Source: Lepidurus packardi (Eukaryota > Arthropoda > Branchiopoda > Notostraca > Triopsidae). From it: a DNA stretch of 64,000 nt. The stretch lies in assembly GCA_023053545.1 (NCBI GenBank), contig JAKZAN010000165.1, positions 1 to 64,000 on the forward strand, read 5' to 3'. The position numbers were made by a program, and so were the translations under genes. The notes below the pieces were generated by a model that saw nothing but the letters and a program-made list of their open reading frames with translations, had not been told where the DNA came from and searched no databases. Of this stretch, positions 49,263 to 60,004 are shown one piece after another (within the stretch, counting starts at the first letter, position 1; every line of letters starts with the position of its first letter).

Positions 49263-49326
49263 GGTATCGCGGCATCCCGGCATCGCGGCATTCCAGCGTG
49301 AGCCCGGCGTGCCGGCATCACGCTGG
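49263..49326 (-). repeat. Period-8 element (copy B) and hairpin over the 5S stop codon
   Basis: 49263-49293 is the inverted copy of the atgccgcg element at 41474. Next to it, ccagcgtga (49293-49301) and tcacgctgg (49318-49326) form a perfect 9-bp stem that includes the stop codon of the 5S gene, with an inner gccggc. The rest of this 125-base intra-operon spacer shows no ORF. The hairpin might process or attenuate the message. Confidence 0.5.
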
Positions 49327-50824
49327 CGCAACCGTGACCTTGTGGGTCGCGCCGTTCACCGTCACCTCGTACTCGATGCGCTCGCGTACCGGTCCGGTGC
49401 CCGGCTCGGGCGTCGGCGGGGCATTCTCCGGCACGGTCACCACCTTGGGCGTGCGGCCGAGGTTCTTCGGTCCCTGGTCGCGCGCCGCGAAGAACTTCGG
49501 CGCCACCTGCGGGAACATCGCGTACGTCAGGACGTCCTCGTCGGTGCCATCGCAGCCCTTGAGCTCGAGCGCCTTGTCACGCAGCTGCTGCCACTCGGGC
49601 GTGAGCAGGTCGGCGGGACGTTCCGTGATCACCGGCTTCCTGCTCTGCGCCGCCGCCTGCGCGGTCACGTCCGGATCACGGTCGGCGATCGTTCGTCCGT
49701 AGTACCCGAGCATCAGGTCGGCGAATTCGCCGGTCAGCACCTTGTAGCGGCCCATCATCACGTTGAACACGGCCTGCGTGCCGACAATCTGACTCGACGG
49801 CGTGACCAGCGGCGGGTAGCCGGCGTCCTTGCGCACGCGCGGCACCTCAGCCAGCACGTCGTCCATGCGGTCGGCAGCGCCCTGCTGCTTCAGCTGACTC
49901 TCCATGTTGGAGATCATCCCGCCGGGGATCTGGCTGTCGAAGATCTCGGTCTCGACGCCGGTGATGTTCGAGAGGAACTCGGTGTACCGCGGACGGACCG
50001 TCGCGAAGTGCTTCTTGACGGCCAGCAGCCGCGCCTTGTCGACGCGCGTGTCGAAGCCGGTGCCGTCGAGCATCTCGACGAGACTCTCGGTCGGGTTGTG
50101 GCCCGGACCGAGGCTGATCGAGCTGATCGCCGTGTCGACGCAGTCGGCGCCCGCCTCGATCGCCTTCATCAGGCTGACCATCGTCACGCCGGTCGTCGCA
50201 TGCACGTGGACGTGGACGCGGACGTCCCTGGCCGCACGCCGCCTTGATGCCCTTGACGATGTCGAAGGCCGGCTGCGGCTTGAGGAGCGCGGCCATGTCC
50301 TTGATGCAGAGCGAGTCGCATCCCAGATCCACCAGCCGCTTCGCCATGTCGACGAAGTGGGCGGTGTCGTGGAGCGGGCTGGTCGTATAGCAGATGGTGC
50401 CCTGTGCGTGCTTGCCGGTGCGACGGACGGCCTCGATCGGCCGCTTCAGGTTGCGGATGTCGTTGAGCGCGTCGAACACGCGGAAGACGTCCATGCCGTT
50501 CTCGGCCGACTTCTCCACGAAGCGATCGACGACGCCGTCTTCGTAGTGGCGGTACCCGAGGAGGTTCTGCCCGCGCAGCAGCATCTGCAGCCGCGACTTC
50601 GGCATCAACCGGCGGAAGGTGCGCAGCCGCTCCCAGGGGTCCTCGTTGAGAAAGCGGATGCAGGCATCGTAGGTGGCCCCGCCCCAGCACTCCACCGACC
50701 AGAAGCCGGCGTTGTCGAGGTCCTCGCAGGCCGGCACCATGTCCTCGAGGGCCATGCGCGTGGCCATGAGGCTCTGGTGCGCGTCGCGCAGGACCAGTTC
50801 CGTGATGTCGATTGTCTTGGCCAT
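49318..50824 (-). CDS. Pyruvate/oxaloacetate carboxyltransferase, transcarboxylase 5S type (one frameshift)
   Basis: About 501 residues. DRE-TIM-barrel carboxyltransferase of the PycB/OadA/5S family; transfers carboxyl between oxaloacetate/pyruvate and biotin. ATG 50824 ([24 protein letters not shown]). Metal-site motifs are [10 protein letters not shown] and [43 protein letters not shown] and [17 protein letters not shown] are also diagnostic. The C-terminus stops after [17 protein letters not shown] without a biotinyl domain; the carrier is the separate 1.3S gene. One extra base near 50230 breaks the chain ahead of the HATTG motif. First gene of the operon. Confidence 0.93.
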
Positions 50825-50917
50825 CGGTGTCAGTGCCTGCAGATGCGCGTGGGACGCGCATGCATGAGGGTAACCCCACCCGGCGACGGCAACCCATACA
50901 TTCCACAGATGGGCGAC

Positions 50918-50978
50918 CCCCATGGTCGGCCCGAGCGCTCGCGTGCGCCCCTGGGGCGCACGTGCTGGCCGCGCCTGA
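50918..50978. promoter_or_regulatory. Large nested inverted repeat in the divergent intergenic region
   Basis: The outer arms cccatggtc and gaccatggg enclose ggcc/ggcc and an inner perfect stem cgtgcgcccc (50942-50951) / ggggcgcacg (50953-50962). The structure lies between the minus-strand transcarboxylase operon and the plus-strand surface protein gene. A DNA cruciform, operator or structured leader are all possible. The rest of the 277-base spacer (50825-51101) shows no ORF. Confidence 0.55.
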
Positions 50979-51101
50979 CCATGGGTAAGGCCTGCCACGC
51001 TGGCCCTTGGAACAGTCTCGTCCGAGGCGACGGCGCGCCGATTCCCCGCTCGTAGATGCGTGCGGCCGAGCTCCCCGCCAGCCGACGCCTCGGGAGATTG
51101 C

Positions 51102-54100
51102 GTGATAGCGCCCCTTGCCTCGCAGCGACACGTTCGCGCGTGGCTGATCATCCTTGCCCTGATCGTCACGACCACCGTCGCAGGGTCGCTCCTGCCCAAC
51201 GGCGGGTTCGAGGCCGGCGACTTCACCGGCTGGGTCAAGCAATCGTTCTCGAATCAGGGCCTGGTGGGTGCCACGCCGTTCAGCGGCGCGAGCATCGTGC
51301 GGCGCACGGGGCTGGGCGAGGCCGACGCGACGGCGCTGGTCGGCACGGCGGGTGCGGGTCCGAAGAGCATCATGGTCACCCAGACCACCTCGGCGCACGG
51401 CGACGCGCTGCTGGTCCCCCGCTACGGCAGCTTTGCGGCCGCGGTCAATCTCCGCGGGTCGAACAACAACGCCAATGCCATCAGGACGCAGGCGACCGTC
51501 GCGCCGTCGGACGTGGACTCGCGCGACGGCAAGGTGCACGTGCGCTTTGCCTTCGCGCCCGTTCTGGCCAACTCGGCGCATCAGCCAGCCGACCAGCCGT
51601 TCTACTACCTCAAGGTCCGCAACGTCACGCGCGGCACGACGCTGTACGAGTCGCTCGTGTATGCGGGCCAGCCGGGTGTGCCCTGGCGGCGCGCCGGAGG
51701 GTTCATCTTCACCGACTGGCAGCTGGCCGACATCGTTCCAGGCAACGCCGCGCTGGTGGTCGGTGATGTGGTGGAACTCGAGGCCGCCGCGGCCGGCTGC
51801 GCGCGCGACGCCCACGCGGGCTGGCTGTACCTGGATGCGTTCGGGTTCTCCATTCCTGGTGCCACCGTGCGCGCCACCGCGCCCAGCAGCGTCAACGCCT
51901 CGAGCCCGCTCACCTACGCGCTGACCGTGGCGAACGAGGGCGCGGCAGCACTCACGAACACGGTGCTGCAGTTCGCCCTTCCCGACGGCACGACCTTCGC
52001 CGGCCTCGCCGATCCGCGCGGCGTCTGCAGGGCGGCCGCTCGCGTGGTCACGTGCACGATCGGCACCGTCGAGGTCAGCCGTACGTTCAGCATGACCGTC
52101 ACGGTCAACGTCGACGCCGTCGCGTCCGGTACGGTGATCCGCGCCATCGACTACAGCATCACGGCGACCGACGAACCCATCCTGCTCGGTCCACCGGTCG
52201 CCACGACCGTCACGAGTGGTGCGTTGGTGGACCTGGCGGTGACCGTCGACAACGGCGTCGACAGTGTGGCCAACGGGCAGCAGCTGACGTACGCGATCAC
52301 CGCAACCAATCTTTCCGCGTCGACCGTCTCGGGCGCGAGGGTGATCGCCGCGCCGCCGGCGACGCTGACCGACGTCTCCTGGACGTGTGTGGCGTCCACG
52401 GGCGGGGCCTGCCTCACGGCAGGCACGGGCGCCATCGACTCGAGCGTGACGCTTCCGGCGAGAGGCTCCTGCACGTACAGGATGACCGGCACGGTCACCG
52501 GGTTGACCCAGACCCTGTCGGTTGCCGCGTCGATCGACGCACCCGTCGGGTCGACCGACCGCGCGCCGGGCAACAACGTCGACGCCGACAACGACGTCCT
52601 GCTCGCCGATCCGATTCCCTCTGCGGCCGCCGACCGGTACGGTGTGCGGAAGAACGGCGTGCTCGACGTCGGCGCCTCGGCGGGTGTGCTGGCCAACGAC
52701 GCCGATGGCGACGGCCACGCACTCACCGCCGTCCTCGAGTCGGGACCGTCGCATGGCACGCTGGTGCTCGCCGGCGATGGCGGCTTCACGTACACGCCGA
52801 CGCCTGGCTACCTCGGCATCGACGGCTTCACCTACCGCGCCGTGGAGCGTACCGCGACCAGTGACGTGACGGCAGTGACGCTCACGGTGGTCAATGCGAC
52901 GCCGGTCGCGGCGAGCGATACCTATACCGTCTTCGAGGGTGGGCAGCTGTCGACCACCGCGGCGACAGGCGTGCTCGTCAACGACCACGATGCCGACGGC
53001 GATCCGTTGGTGGCCGTGCTGGTGTCCGGACCGTCGCACGGCACGCTGGTGCTGGCGCCTGATGGCAGCTTCACCTACGTACCGGCGTCTCCCTATCGAG
53101 GCCAGGACGGCTTCGTCTACCGTGCCTCTGATGGCAGCGGCGACATCGGACTCACCGTCGTCACCATCACGGTCGCCGATGGCACCCCGATCACCGTGCC
53201 CGACGCGTACATCACGCTCGCCGATACGCCGCTGATCGAGACGGCGCTGACGGGCGTGCTGGCCAACGACAGCGATCTCGACGAGCACGCCTTCACCGCG
53301 GTGCTCGTCGCCGGCCCGGCACACGGCACGCTTTCGCTCGCGCCGGACGGCAGCTTCACCTACACGCCCGCACCCGGCTACGTCGGTGAGGATGGCTTTA
53401 CCTATCGGGCCGAAGACGGCCACACGTCGAGCGGCCCGACACCGGTCGCGCTCCTCATCACGGTGGACGGCACGCCGGTGACCACGGCCGACACGTACAC
53501 GGTGGCGGGGGGCAGCTCACTGACCCAGCCGGCCGCGTCGGGCGTGCTCGCCAACGACCGCGATGCCGAGCACCATGCCATCACCGCGATCCTGATGAGC
53601 GGCCCGGCACACGGCACGCTTCGGCTCGATCAGGACGGGGCGTTCACCTACACACCCACACCGGAGTATCTCGGCACCGACGGCTTCACCTACGTGGCGA
53701 GCGACGGCAGCCTGATCAGCGACGTGACGCCCGTCACCCTGACGATCACCAATGGGACGCCGGTCGCGGTCGAGGACGACTACAGCGTCCCGGAGGATGG
53801 CGAACTGAGGGTCTCGGCTGCCGCGGGTGTGCTCGCCAACGACACCGACGCGGATGGCCACGGCTTCACCGCCGTGCTGGCCACTCCTCCGGGTCAGGGG
53901 ACGGTCACGCTGGCAGGCGACGGCAGCTTCGTCTACACACCGCGGCACGATTACTCAGGCTGGGACAGCTTCACCTATCGGGCCTTCGATGGGCTGGCCA
54001 TCAGCGAACCGATCCTGGTCGAGATCACCATCACGCCCGTCAACGACGCGCCGACGCTCGACCAGCCTGCCAATCGCACCTTCACGTGGGAGGCCGGTGC

Positions 54101-56120
54101 CCAGACGGTGGCCCTTGGTGGCCTGACCGCTGGCGGCAGCGAGACCGACACGCTGATCGTCGCCGCCGTCAGCGACAGGCCGGCCGTGGTCGCGGTATCT
54201 CCTGTAGTGCTGGGTGCCGACGGGTCGGCGAGCGTCACGCTGCTGCCCACGCGGGGCCGGGCTGGTGTGGCGACGATCAGCGTCACCGTCGACGACGGCG
54301 GCGCGACCGTGCAGCGCGCGTTCACCGTCACCGTGACCGCCCCGCCGCTCTACCTGACGCGCGTCTATCCAGCCTCGGGCGTCGCCCACGGAGGTGTGCC
54401 GATCACGATCGTCGGCAGTGGCTTCATGCGGACAGCCCCCGACCCGCAGGCAGCGAGCCCCCTGCAGGCGATCCTGCCTGTGGTCCTGTTCAACGGTGTG
54501 CCCTCGCCAGCCGTCGTCGTGGAATCGGACGCGCTCGTCCGCGCGGTCACGCCGCCGCTGCCCCCTGGCACGGCGCTCGACGTCACCGTGCGGCTGCCGG
54601 CCGGCCACGCCACCCTGGCGGGTGCCTACACGCCCTACGACCGATCCGCGTCCGCCCCCTCGACCGACTCGGACGAGGACGGCATGCCCGATGCGTGGGA
54701 GGAGTTCTACGGCCTCGACCCGCAACGACCCGACCGATGCGCTGCCCGATCCCGATGGCGACGGGTCGTGAGCAACCGCGAGGAGTGCGACGGCAAGACA
54801 CATCCCTTCGGTTTCGTGTCGCGCTACTTCGCCGAGGGCAACGCGCACGTGCCGTTCCGCACCTGGCTGACCCTCTACAACCCGTCACCGCTCTCCGCGG
54901 CGGTCAATGTCACGTTCTATCTCGACGACGCCACGGTGGTCCACGAACTCGTCACGTCGCCAGGGCAGGGGAGGACGACAGTGGACATCGGTGCGCTGCC
55001 CGGCGTGCAGCACCATGCGTTCGGCATGCGCGTCGAATCGGACCTTGCCATCGTCGTCGACCGCACGATCACGTGGGACGGGCCTGCCGGAGGCGCGGCG
55101 GCCGAGCAGGGACTGGAGCTGTCCACGACCTGGTACTTCGCCGAAGGCGCCACGCACGCGCATCTGCAGACGTTCGCGCTGATCACCAATCCGGGCGACG
55201 AGGCCGCGACGGTCGACATCGAATACCTCGTGTCGGCCGCTGGCGTCCGGGTCACGCGGACCCACGTCGTGCCCGCGCACACGCGCTACACCGTCTGGGT
55301 CAATCAGGAAGGGGCGGCGCTGGAGAACCAGGGCTTCGGCATGGTGATGCGCAGCTCGCATCCCATCGTCGCCGAGCGGGCGACCTACATCACCGACGGC
55401 ACGGTCTTCGCCGCGGGCGAGACGTCCGCGGGATCGCCATCGACCGCCACCGACTGGTACTTCGCCGAGGGTGCGACTGGCCCGGTCTTCGACACGTTCC
55501 TGCTGCTGGCCAATCCCACCGGTACCCCAGCGGAGGTGGACATCCGCTATCTGCCCGACGAGGGTGAAGCGGTGACGACGCGGCACACCGTCGGTGCCCA
55601 TGGTCGCGTCACGGTAGCGCTGGCTGACGAGGCGTCGTGGGTGCCGCAGCTCGGTATGGGCATGCACGTGCACGTGACCAACGGTGTCGGCATCGTGGCC
55701 GAGCGGGCGATGTGGTGGTCCAGCGACCCCGCACGCGGCTGGGACGACGGGCACGGCAGTTCCGGCAGCCGGTCCCTGGCGCTGCGCTACGCCGTGGCCG
55801 ACGGCGTCGCAGGCGGGCCGCAGGGCGCGAGCACCTACGTGCTTCTCGCGAACCCGGGCGAGTCGCAGGCACTGGTCCGCGTGACGGTGGCGTTCGAGGA
55901 CGGCACCGCACCCGTCTCGATCGACCTGCCGATCGACGCCGGTCGTCGCGTGACCCTGGATGTCGCGGCCACCTTCCCCGTCGCGGACGGCAGGCGCTTC
56001 AGCACAATCATCGATAGTCTGAATGCCGTACCGGTGATCGCCGAGCAGTCGATGTACTGGACCTTCGGCACGGGCGCCTGGACCAGCGGTGTGAACCTGC
56101 CCGCCACGCCGATCAAGTAA
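51102..56120 (+). CDS. Large secreted repeat protein: DUF11, tandem-95 and WYFAEGAT repeats
   Basis: About 1672 residues from GTG 51102 (signal [18 protein letters not shown]); GTG 51060 is an upstream alternative. Domain order: a carbohydrate-binding-like N-domain ([14 protein letters not shown]); two DUF11-like domains (res ~255-500); five ~95-residue tandem-95/cadherin-like units (res ~505-975; [34 protein letters not shown]); an Ig-like domain; an IPT/TIG domain ([22 protein letters not shown]); a Ca-binding TSP3-like stretch ([18 protein letters not shown]); then four WYFAEGAT repeats ([38 protein letters not shown]). Between 54725 and 54770 the protein reads out of frame ([14 protein letters not shown]) and returns, pointing to two compensating errors. 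No anchor motif is visible. Probable extracellular adhesin or matrix protein. Confidence 0.85.
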   Translation: MIAPLASQRHVRAWLIILALIVTTTVAGSLLPNGGFEAGDFTGWVKQSFSNQGLVGATPFSGASIVRRTGLGEADATALVGTAGAGPKSIMVTQTTSAHGDALLVPRYGSFAAAVNLRGSNNNANAIRTQATVAPSDVDSRDGKVHVRFAFAPVLANSAHQPADQPFYYLKVRNVTRGTTLYESLVYAGQPGVPWRRAGGFIFTDWQLADIVPGNAALVVGDVVELEAAAAGCARDAHAGWLYLDAFGFSIPGATVRATAPSSVNASSPLTYALTVANEGAAALTNTVLQFALPDGTTFAGLADPRGVCRAAARVVTCTIGTVEVSRTFSMTVTVNVDAVASGTVIRAIDYSITATDEPILLGPPVATTVTSGALVDLAVTVDNGVDSVANGQQLTYAITATNLSASTVSGARVIAAPPATLTDVSWTCVASTGGACLTAGTGAIDSSVTLPARGSCTYRMTGTVTGLTQTLSVAASIDAPVGSTDRAPGNNVDADNDVLLADPIPSAAADRYGVRKNGVLDVGASAGVLANDADGDGHALTAVLESGPSHGTLVLAGDGGFTYTPTPGYLGIDGFTYRAVERTATSDVTAVTLTVVNATPVAASDTYTVFEGGQLSTTAATGVLVNDHDADGDPLVAVLVSGPSHGTLVLAPDGSFTYVPASPYRGQDGFVYRASDGSGDIGLTVVTITVADGTPITVPDAYITLADTPLIETALTGVLANDSDLDEHAFTAVLVAGPAHGTLSLAPDGSFTYTPAPGYVGEDGFTYRAEDGHTSSGPTPVALLITVDGTPVTTADTYTVAGGSSLTQPAASGVLANDRDAEHHAITAILMSGPAHGTLRLDQDGAFTYTPTPEYLGTDGFTYVASDGSLISDVTPVTLTITNGTPVAVEDDYSVPEDGELRVSAAAGVLANDTDADGHGFTAVLATPPGQGTVTLAGDGSFVYTPRHDYSGWDSFTYRAFDGLAISEPILVEITITPVNDAPTLDQPANRTFTWEAGAQTVALGGLTAGGSETDTLIVAAVSDRPAVVAVSPVVLGADGSASVTLLPTRGRAGVATISVTVDDGGATVQRAFTVTVTAPPLYLTRVYPASGVAHGGVPITIVGSGFMRTAPDPQAASPLQAILPVVLFNGVPSPAVVVESDALVRAVTPPLPPGTALDVTVRLPAGHATLAGAYTPYDRSASAPSTDSDEDGMPDAWEEFYGLDPQRPDRCAARSRWRRVVSNREECDGKTHPFGFVSRYFAEGNAHVPFRTWLTLYNPSPLSAAVNVTFYLDDATVVHELVTSPGQGRTTVDIGALPGVQHHAFGMRVESDLAIVVDRTITWDGPAGGAAAEQGLELSTTWYFAEGATHAHLQTFALITNPGDEAATVDIEYLVSAAGVRVTRTHVVPAHTRYTVWVNQEGAALENQGFGMVMRSSHPIVAERATYITDGTVFAAGETSAGSPSTATDWYFAEGATGPVFDTFLLLANPTGTPAEVDIRYLPDEGEAVTTRHTVGAHGRVTVALADEASWVPQLGMGMHVHVTNGVGIVAERAMWWSSDPARGWDDGHGSSGSRSLALRYAVADGVAGGPQGASTYVLLANPGESQALVRVTVAFEDGTAPVSIDLPIDAGRRVTLDVAATFPVADGRRFSTIIDSLNAVPVIAEQSMYWTFGTGAWTSGVNLPATPIK

Positions 56121-56149
56121 CCGCTCGCATACGGATAATGACTTTCGAC

Positions 56150-56718
56150 AGTGTTCACCGCGCCACGCGCCGAGCACGATGGCGCGCGGTGGCGGTCCGC
56201 TGGAACGACCAGGGCATGGACGCACGGCCCAACGCGGCGTGACGCTGTCGCCGACGTGGTACTTCGCAGAGGGCGCCACGCTGTCGTCCCTGCAGACGTT
56301 CCTCCTGCTGACCAACCCCAACGACACGGACGCCTCGTCGACGTGGAGTACCTGATGGCCAGCGGTACGCCGCTGACGTGCACCACGTCGTGCCGGCCCA
56401 CGCGCGTGCCACGGTCTGGGTCAACCACGAAGGCCCCGAGTGGGCCGCCGCCGAGTTCGGCATGGCGGTGCATGCCTCGCAGCCGCTCGTCGCCGAGGGG
56501 GCGACCTACCCTCTCGTCTGGCGCCACCCTCGAGGCCGGCGAGACGTCGGTGGGGGCACAGGCCGCCGCGCCGCGGCAGGCGATTCAGCGCCCGGGTCGA
56601 GAGCCTCAACGTCGAGCCCATCGTCGTCGAGGAGTCCATCTACTGGAACTTCGGCACGCCGAGCTGGAAGGCGGGCGTGAGCCTGCCGGCGACGGCACTC
56701 GTCGAACCGCCGATCTAA
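56150..56718 (+). pseudogene. Broken 3' fragment of a second WYFAEGAT-repeat gene
   Basis: In several frames this region encodes the same repeat type as the C-terminus upstream: [21 protein letters not shown] near 56244, then VDVEYLMASGTPL, AHARATVWVNHEG and EFGMAVHASQPLVAEGATY. It finishes as [21 protein letters not shown] with stop 56716-56718, parallel to the upstream end [18 protein letters not shown]. It lacks a start, signal and N-terminal domains. The frame changes at about five points. Either a partial tandem duplication that has decayed, or a longer coding region joined by assembly and sequencing errors. Confidence 0.7.
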
Positions 56719-56760
56719 AGTCGCGCCGGAGACGGCGGGGAGCGCAAGGCTCCCCGCCCG

Positions 56761-57955
56761 TCACCGCACGCGCTCGCTGAAGTCTCCGGTGGCGGGATCG
56801 CGGAGGATCAGCTTGGCCCGACCGTCGGGCAGCAGCTCGCGCTTGATGACCAGCTGTCCTTCGAACACTTCCGGCTCGATGTGCAGGCGTGGCGTCTCCC
56901 CACCCCCGCCACTCGCGCAAGGCCACCGGCTCCCACTGCCGGGAACGAGCCGAGCGGTACGCCGCGTCCATGACGGCATTGACGATGACGCCGTCGTAGA
57001 ACGTCTCCTGCGGCGCTCGCCCCGCTTCCATCGCCTCGAACATGTCGGTGAACATGTCGACGTAGCCCAGCTCGGCGACCTCGTCGCCGACCGGGAACAG
57101 CCAGCCCTCTGACGTCTCCGCCTTCTCGGCCACGTAGCCCTCGCGGCGCGCCGCCGTGAACATCTCGAATCCCGTGCGCAGGAAGTGATTCAGCCAGATG
57201 GTGCCGTGCGTGCCGGCGACCTCGTCGCGCAGGTCCATGCCGCCGCGGAACGTCCAGCTGACCTCGAACTGCCCCATCGCTCCCGATGCAAAGCGGACCA
57301 GGGCCACGGCGTTGTCCTCGGCATCGACCGGATGCACGAGCGTGTCCGACCAGCACATCACCTCCACCGGCCGGTTCCCCTTGCCGACGAAGTTCCTGAT
57401 GATCTCGATGCAGTGGCAGCCGAGGTCGATGATCGCGCCGCCGCCGGTGAGCCGCTGATCCCAGAACCACGCCGCATGCGGCCCCGGATGCGCCTCTCGC
57501 GCCCGCACCCACGTGACGTCACCCACGGCACCGTCGCGTACGGCGGCGATTGCCTTGAGTGTCTTCGGTGTGTAGCAGAGGTCCTCGAGGTAGCCCGCGA
57601 ACACCCCCGCCTGCTCCACCACCTGCAGCATGCGCCAGGCCTCCTCGGCGGTCCGGCCGAGGGGCTTGGTGCACAACACGGCCTTCCCCGCGCGCGCCGC
57701 CAGCGACACCGCTTCTTCGTGCAGATGGTTCGGCAGCGCCACGACGACGACGTCCGTGTCGGGGTGCGCGATCGCCTGCGCCATGTCGGTGGACACGTGC
57801 GGCACGCCCCAGCGGGCCGCGAACGCCTGCGCACGTGCCGCCTGCCGCGAGTAAATGACGTCGACGTGGTCACGACTGCGCTGCGCGTGCAGCGTGCGCG
57901 TGTAGAAGTCGCCGATGAGGCCGGTGCCGAGCATCGTGATGGAGTGGCTGCGCAT
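56761..57955 (-). CDS. Gfo/Idh/MocA family oxidoreductase (one frameshift)
   Basis: About 398 residues. N-terminal Rossmann motif [41 protein letters not shown] and [16 protein letters not shown] (CTKP in place of the usual CEKP). C-terminal domain includes [23 protein letters not shown] (catalytic His region) and [20 protein letters not shown]. One extra base near 56907 splits off the last ~45 codons, which read [23 protein letters not shown](P)-dependent sugar or cyclitol dehydrogenase; substrate unknown. Convergent with the surface-protein fragment. Confidence 0.87.
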
Positions 57956-58094
57956 GGCGCCACAGGCTACACCGGGCAGCGGCAGCGGGCACGGGGCGGA
58001 CCGTAGGGGCCGGTTGTCCCCGACCCGGCCCGGCGCCCTGGCCGTTCAGCGTCCGGCGTTCTCCCTCCGGCGTTCTGGATGTACGCTGTGCGGC

Positions 58095-59336
58095 ATGCAC
58101 GACGTCCCCGCCGGTCCGCCGCAGGCCACGCCCGCGACGGCGAATGCCGTGATCGCCCCGACCCCTGCCCCGGCGACGGTCCGCAACGTGGCCGTCGACG
58201 CCTACCGCGGCTTCGTCATGTTCCTGATGATGGCCGAGGTGCTGCAGCTGGCCAGGGTCGCCGCCGCCTATCCGGGCAACTGGGTCCTGGGCGTGCTCGC
58301 CTTCCATCAGTCGCACGTGCCGTGGGCAGGCGCGTCGTTGCACGACCTGATCCAGCCGTCCTTCTCGCTGCTGGTCGGCGTCGCGTTGCCCTACTCGTTC
58401 GCGCGCCGGGTCGCCAGCGAGGGCTTCGGCAAGGCGTTCGCCCACGCCGTCTGGCGTTCGCTGCTGCTGATCGCCCTCGGCATCTTCCTTCGCTCGATTG
58501 GCCGCACGCAGACCAACTTCACGTTCGAAGACACGCTGACCCAGATCGGCCTCGGCTACCCGTTCCTGTTTCTGCTGGCCACCCGATCGACGCGCACGCT
58601 GTGGACGGCGCTGGCGGTGATCCTCACCGGGTACTGGCTCGCGTGGGCGCTGTACCCGGTGGCTGGCGCCGGCTACGACTTTGCGGCCGTCGGGGTGCCC
58701 GCCGACTGGACGCACCACTACTCGGGTCTGGCCGCGCACTGGAACAAGAACGCGAATCTGGGGCTCGCGTTCGACACCTGGTTCCTGAACCTGTTCCCGC
58801 GCGAAACGGCGTTCGTCGCCAATCGCGGCGGCTATCTCACCCTCAGCTTCATCCCGACGCTCGGGACGATGATCCTCGGGCTCATCGCCGGCCGACGACT
58901 GCGCGAGACCTCGCCCGCCATCCCGTTGCGCTGGCTGCTCGTGACGGGGGCGGCCCTGCTCGTCGGCGGTGCGGTGCTGCACGTGACCGGCATCAACCCG
59001 GTGGTCAAGCGCATCTGGACGCCGGCATGGACGCTCTACAGCGGCGGCCTGTGCTATCTGCTGCTCGCCGCCTTCTCGTACGTCATCGACTTGCGGGGCT
59101 ACAAACGGTGGGCGTTCCCGCTCATCGTCGTCGGCCTCAACTCGATCGCCGCCTACCTGATCGCGCACCTCTGGGAAGGCTTCATCGTCTCGTCGTTCAA
59201 GACGCACCTCGGGCAGGGAATCTTCGACGCCTTCGGCAGCGGCCCGGCGCCATTCGTCGAAGGCGTGGCCGTGCTCGGCGTCTTCTGGCTGACGTTGTTC
59301 TGGATGTACCGCCGCAAGTTGTTCCTGCGGATCTGA
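58095..59336 (+). CDS. DUF5009/NagX-type membrane acyltransferase (HGSNAT-like)
   Basis: 413 residues, ATG 58095 ([19 protein letters not shown]). After a Pro/Ala-rich start, [21 protein letters not shown] is the first helix of the DUF1624/DUF5009 family, followed by about ten membrane helices ([57 protein letters not shown]). Relatives transfer acetyl groups from acetyl-CoA across the membrane to sugars such as glucosaminide. The motif HDLIQPSF near residue 85 carries the conserved His. Intact. Lies between two sugar-related genes. Confidence 0.82.
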   Translation: MHDVPAGPPQATPATANAVIAPTPAPATVRNVAVDAYRGFVMFLMMAEVLQLARVAAAYPGNWVLGVLAFHQSHVPWAGASLHDLIQPSFSLLVGVALPYSFARRVASEGFGKAFAHAVWRSLLLIALGIFLRSIGRTQTNFTFEDTLTQIGLGYPFLFLLATRSTRTLWTALAVILTGYWLAWALYPVAGAGYDFAAVGVPADWTHHYSGLAAHWNKNANLGLAFDTWFLNLFPRETAFVANRGGYLTLSFIPTLGTMILGLIAGRRLRETSPAIPLRWLLVTGAALLVGGAVLHVTGINPVVKRIWTPAWTLYSGGLCYLLLAAFSYVIDLRGYKRWAFPLIVVGLNSIAAYLIAHLWEGFIVSSFKTHLGQGIFDAFGSGPAPFVEGVAVLGVFWLTLFWMYRRKLFLRI

Positions 59337-59358
59337 TGGCCGCGGGCGGCGTGGACGG

Positions 59359-59913
59359 TCAGTAGGCCGATCGCAGCCGCATCGCGCGGCGTCGCGCGAT
59401 GCGCCAACGCACGCCGGACCAGAAACCGAGGCCGTAGCCGACCAGCAGCGCACCGGCGGCCATCGACCCGGCCACGCCGGCGCCGTGGAGCCACGCGGCC
59501 TCTCCGGAGGCCCGCTCCCACGCGTGCCAGGCGCGCCATCCGCCATAGCCGAGTCGGGCGATCACCAGCACCGTCAGGAGCGCGACGAGCCAGCGGCTCG
59601 GCGTGAAGAACGTGACGCCGCCCTGGCGCTCCCAGCGGCTCATCGACACGCCGAGCAGGCCGAGCACGACGCCGCCGGCCAGCCCACCCGCTGTCGCTGG
59701 CAGCGCAGGCGGCACCCACAGGGCCGCAAGCGCCGCGCTGACGACGAGGAATCCGGCCGACAGGGTGAAACCAGCGATGTTCAGCGATGCGACCCAGGCG
59801 CGCGCCGGACGGCGCGCGGTACCCACGCGGTAGCGCTGGACGATGGAGAGCGGGAGAAGGACCACTGGCAGGACGAAGACGAGTCCGACCAGCGCCACGA
59901 TCAGCAGCGGCAC
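59359..59913 (-). CDS. Four-to-five-helix membrane protein, unknown function
   Basis: 184 residues if begun at GTG 59913 (MPLLIVALVGLVFVLPVVLLPLS); the frame stays open to 60141, but that part overlaps the next gene and looks non-native. Helices are IVALVGLVFVLPVVLL, IAGFTLSAGFLVVSAALAAL, LAGGVVLGLLGVSM, WLVALLTVLVIARLGY and VAGSMAAGALLVGYGLGFW. A positively charged C-terminus (RIARRRAMRLRSAY) fits the cytoplasmic side. Not recognised. Start uncertain. Confidence 0.6.
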   Translation of the reverse strand: MPLLIVALVGLVFVLPVVLLPLSIVQRYRVGTARRPARAWVASLNIAGFTLSAGFLVVSAALAALWVPPALPATAGGLAGGVVLGLLGVSMSRWERQGGVTFFTPSRWLVALLTVLVIARLGYGGWRAWHAWERASGEAAWLHGAGVAGSMAAGALLVGYGLGFWSGVRWRIARRRAMRLRSAY

Positions 59914-60004
59914 GTCCCAGCGTACCTGACGGGACGATGATGTCCGACTCAGCCCTTTCGCATGGACGGCCACAAGGTCGCCGCCCCCGGTGCGACCGGA
60001 CCTC

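Noticed and set aside
46763-50824. Sodium-pumping methylmalonyl-CoA or oxaloacetate decarboxylase
   Set aside because: No membrane beta subunit is present and the OadG-like protein has no transmembrane helix; a transcarboxylase fits better.
50184-53423. 1079-residue minus-strand open frame
   Set aside because: It is the antisense shadow of the 5S and surface-protein genes; composition is arginine/histidine/valine rich with no domain, and it crosses real genes on both strands.
58010-58060. Terminator hairpin upstream of the DUF5009 gene
   Set aside because: ggggccggttgtcccc-type pairing is imperfect, and it is at a divergent, not convergent, gene junction.
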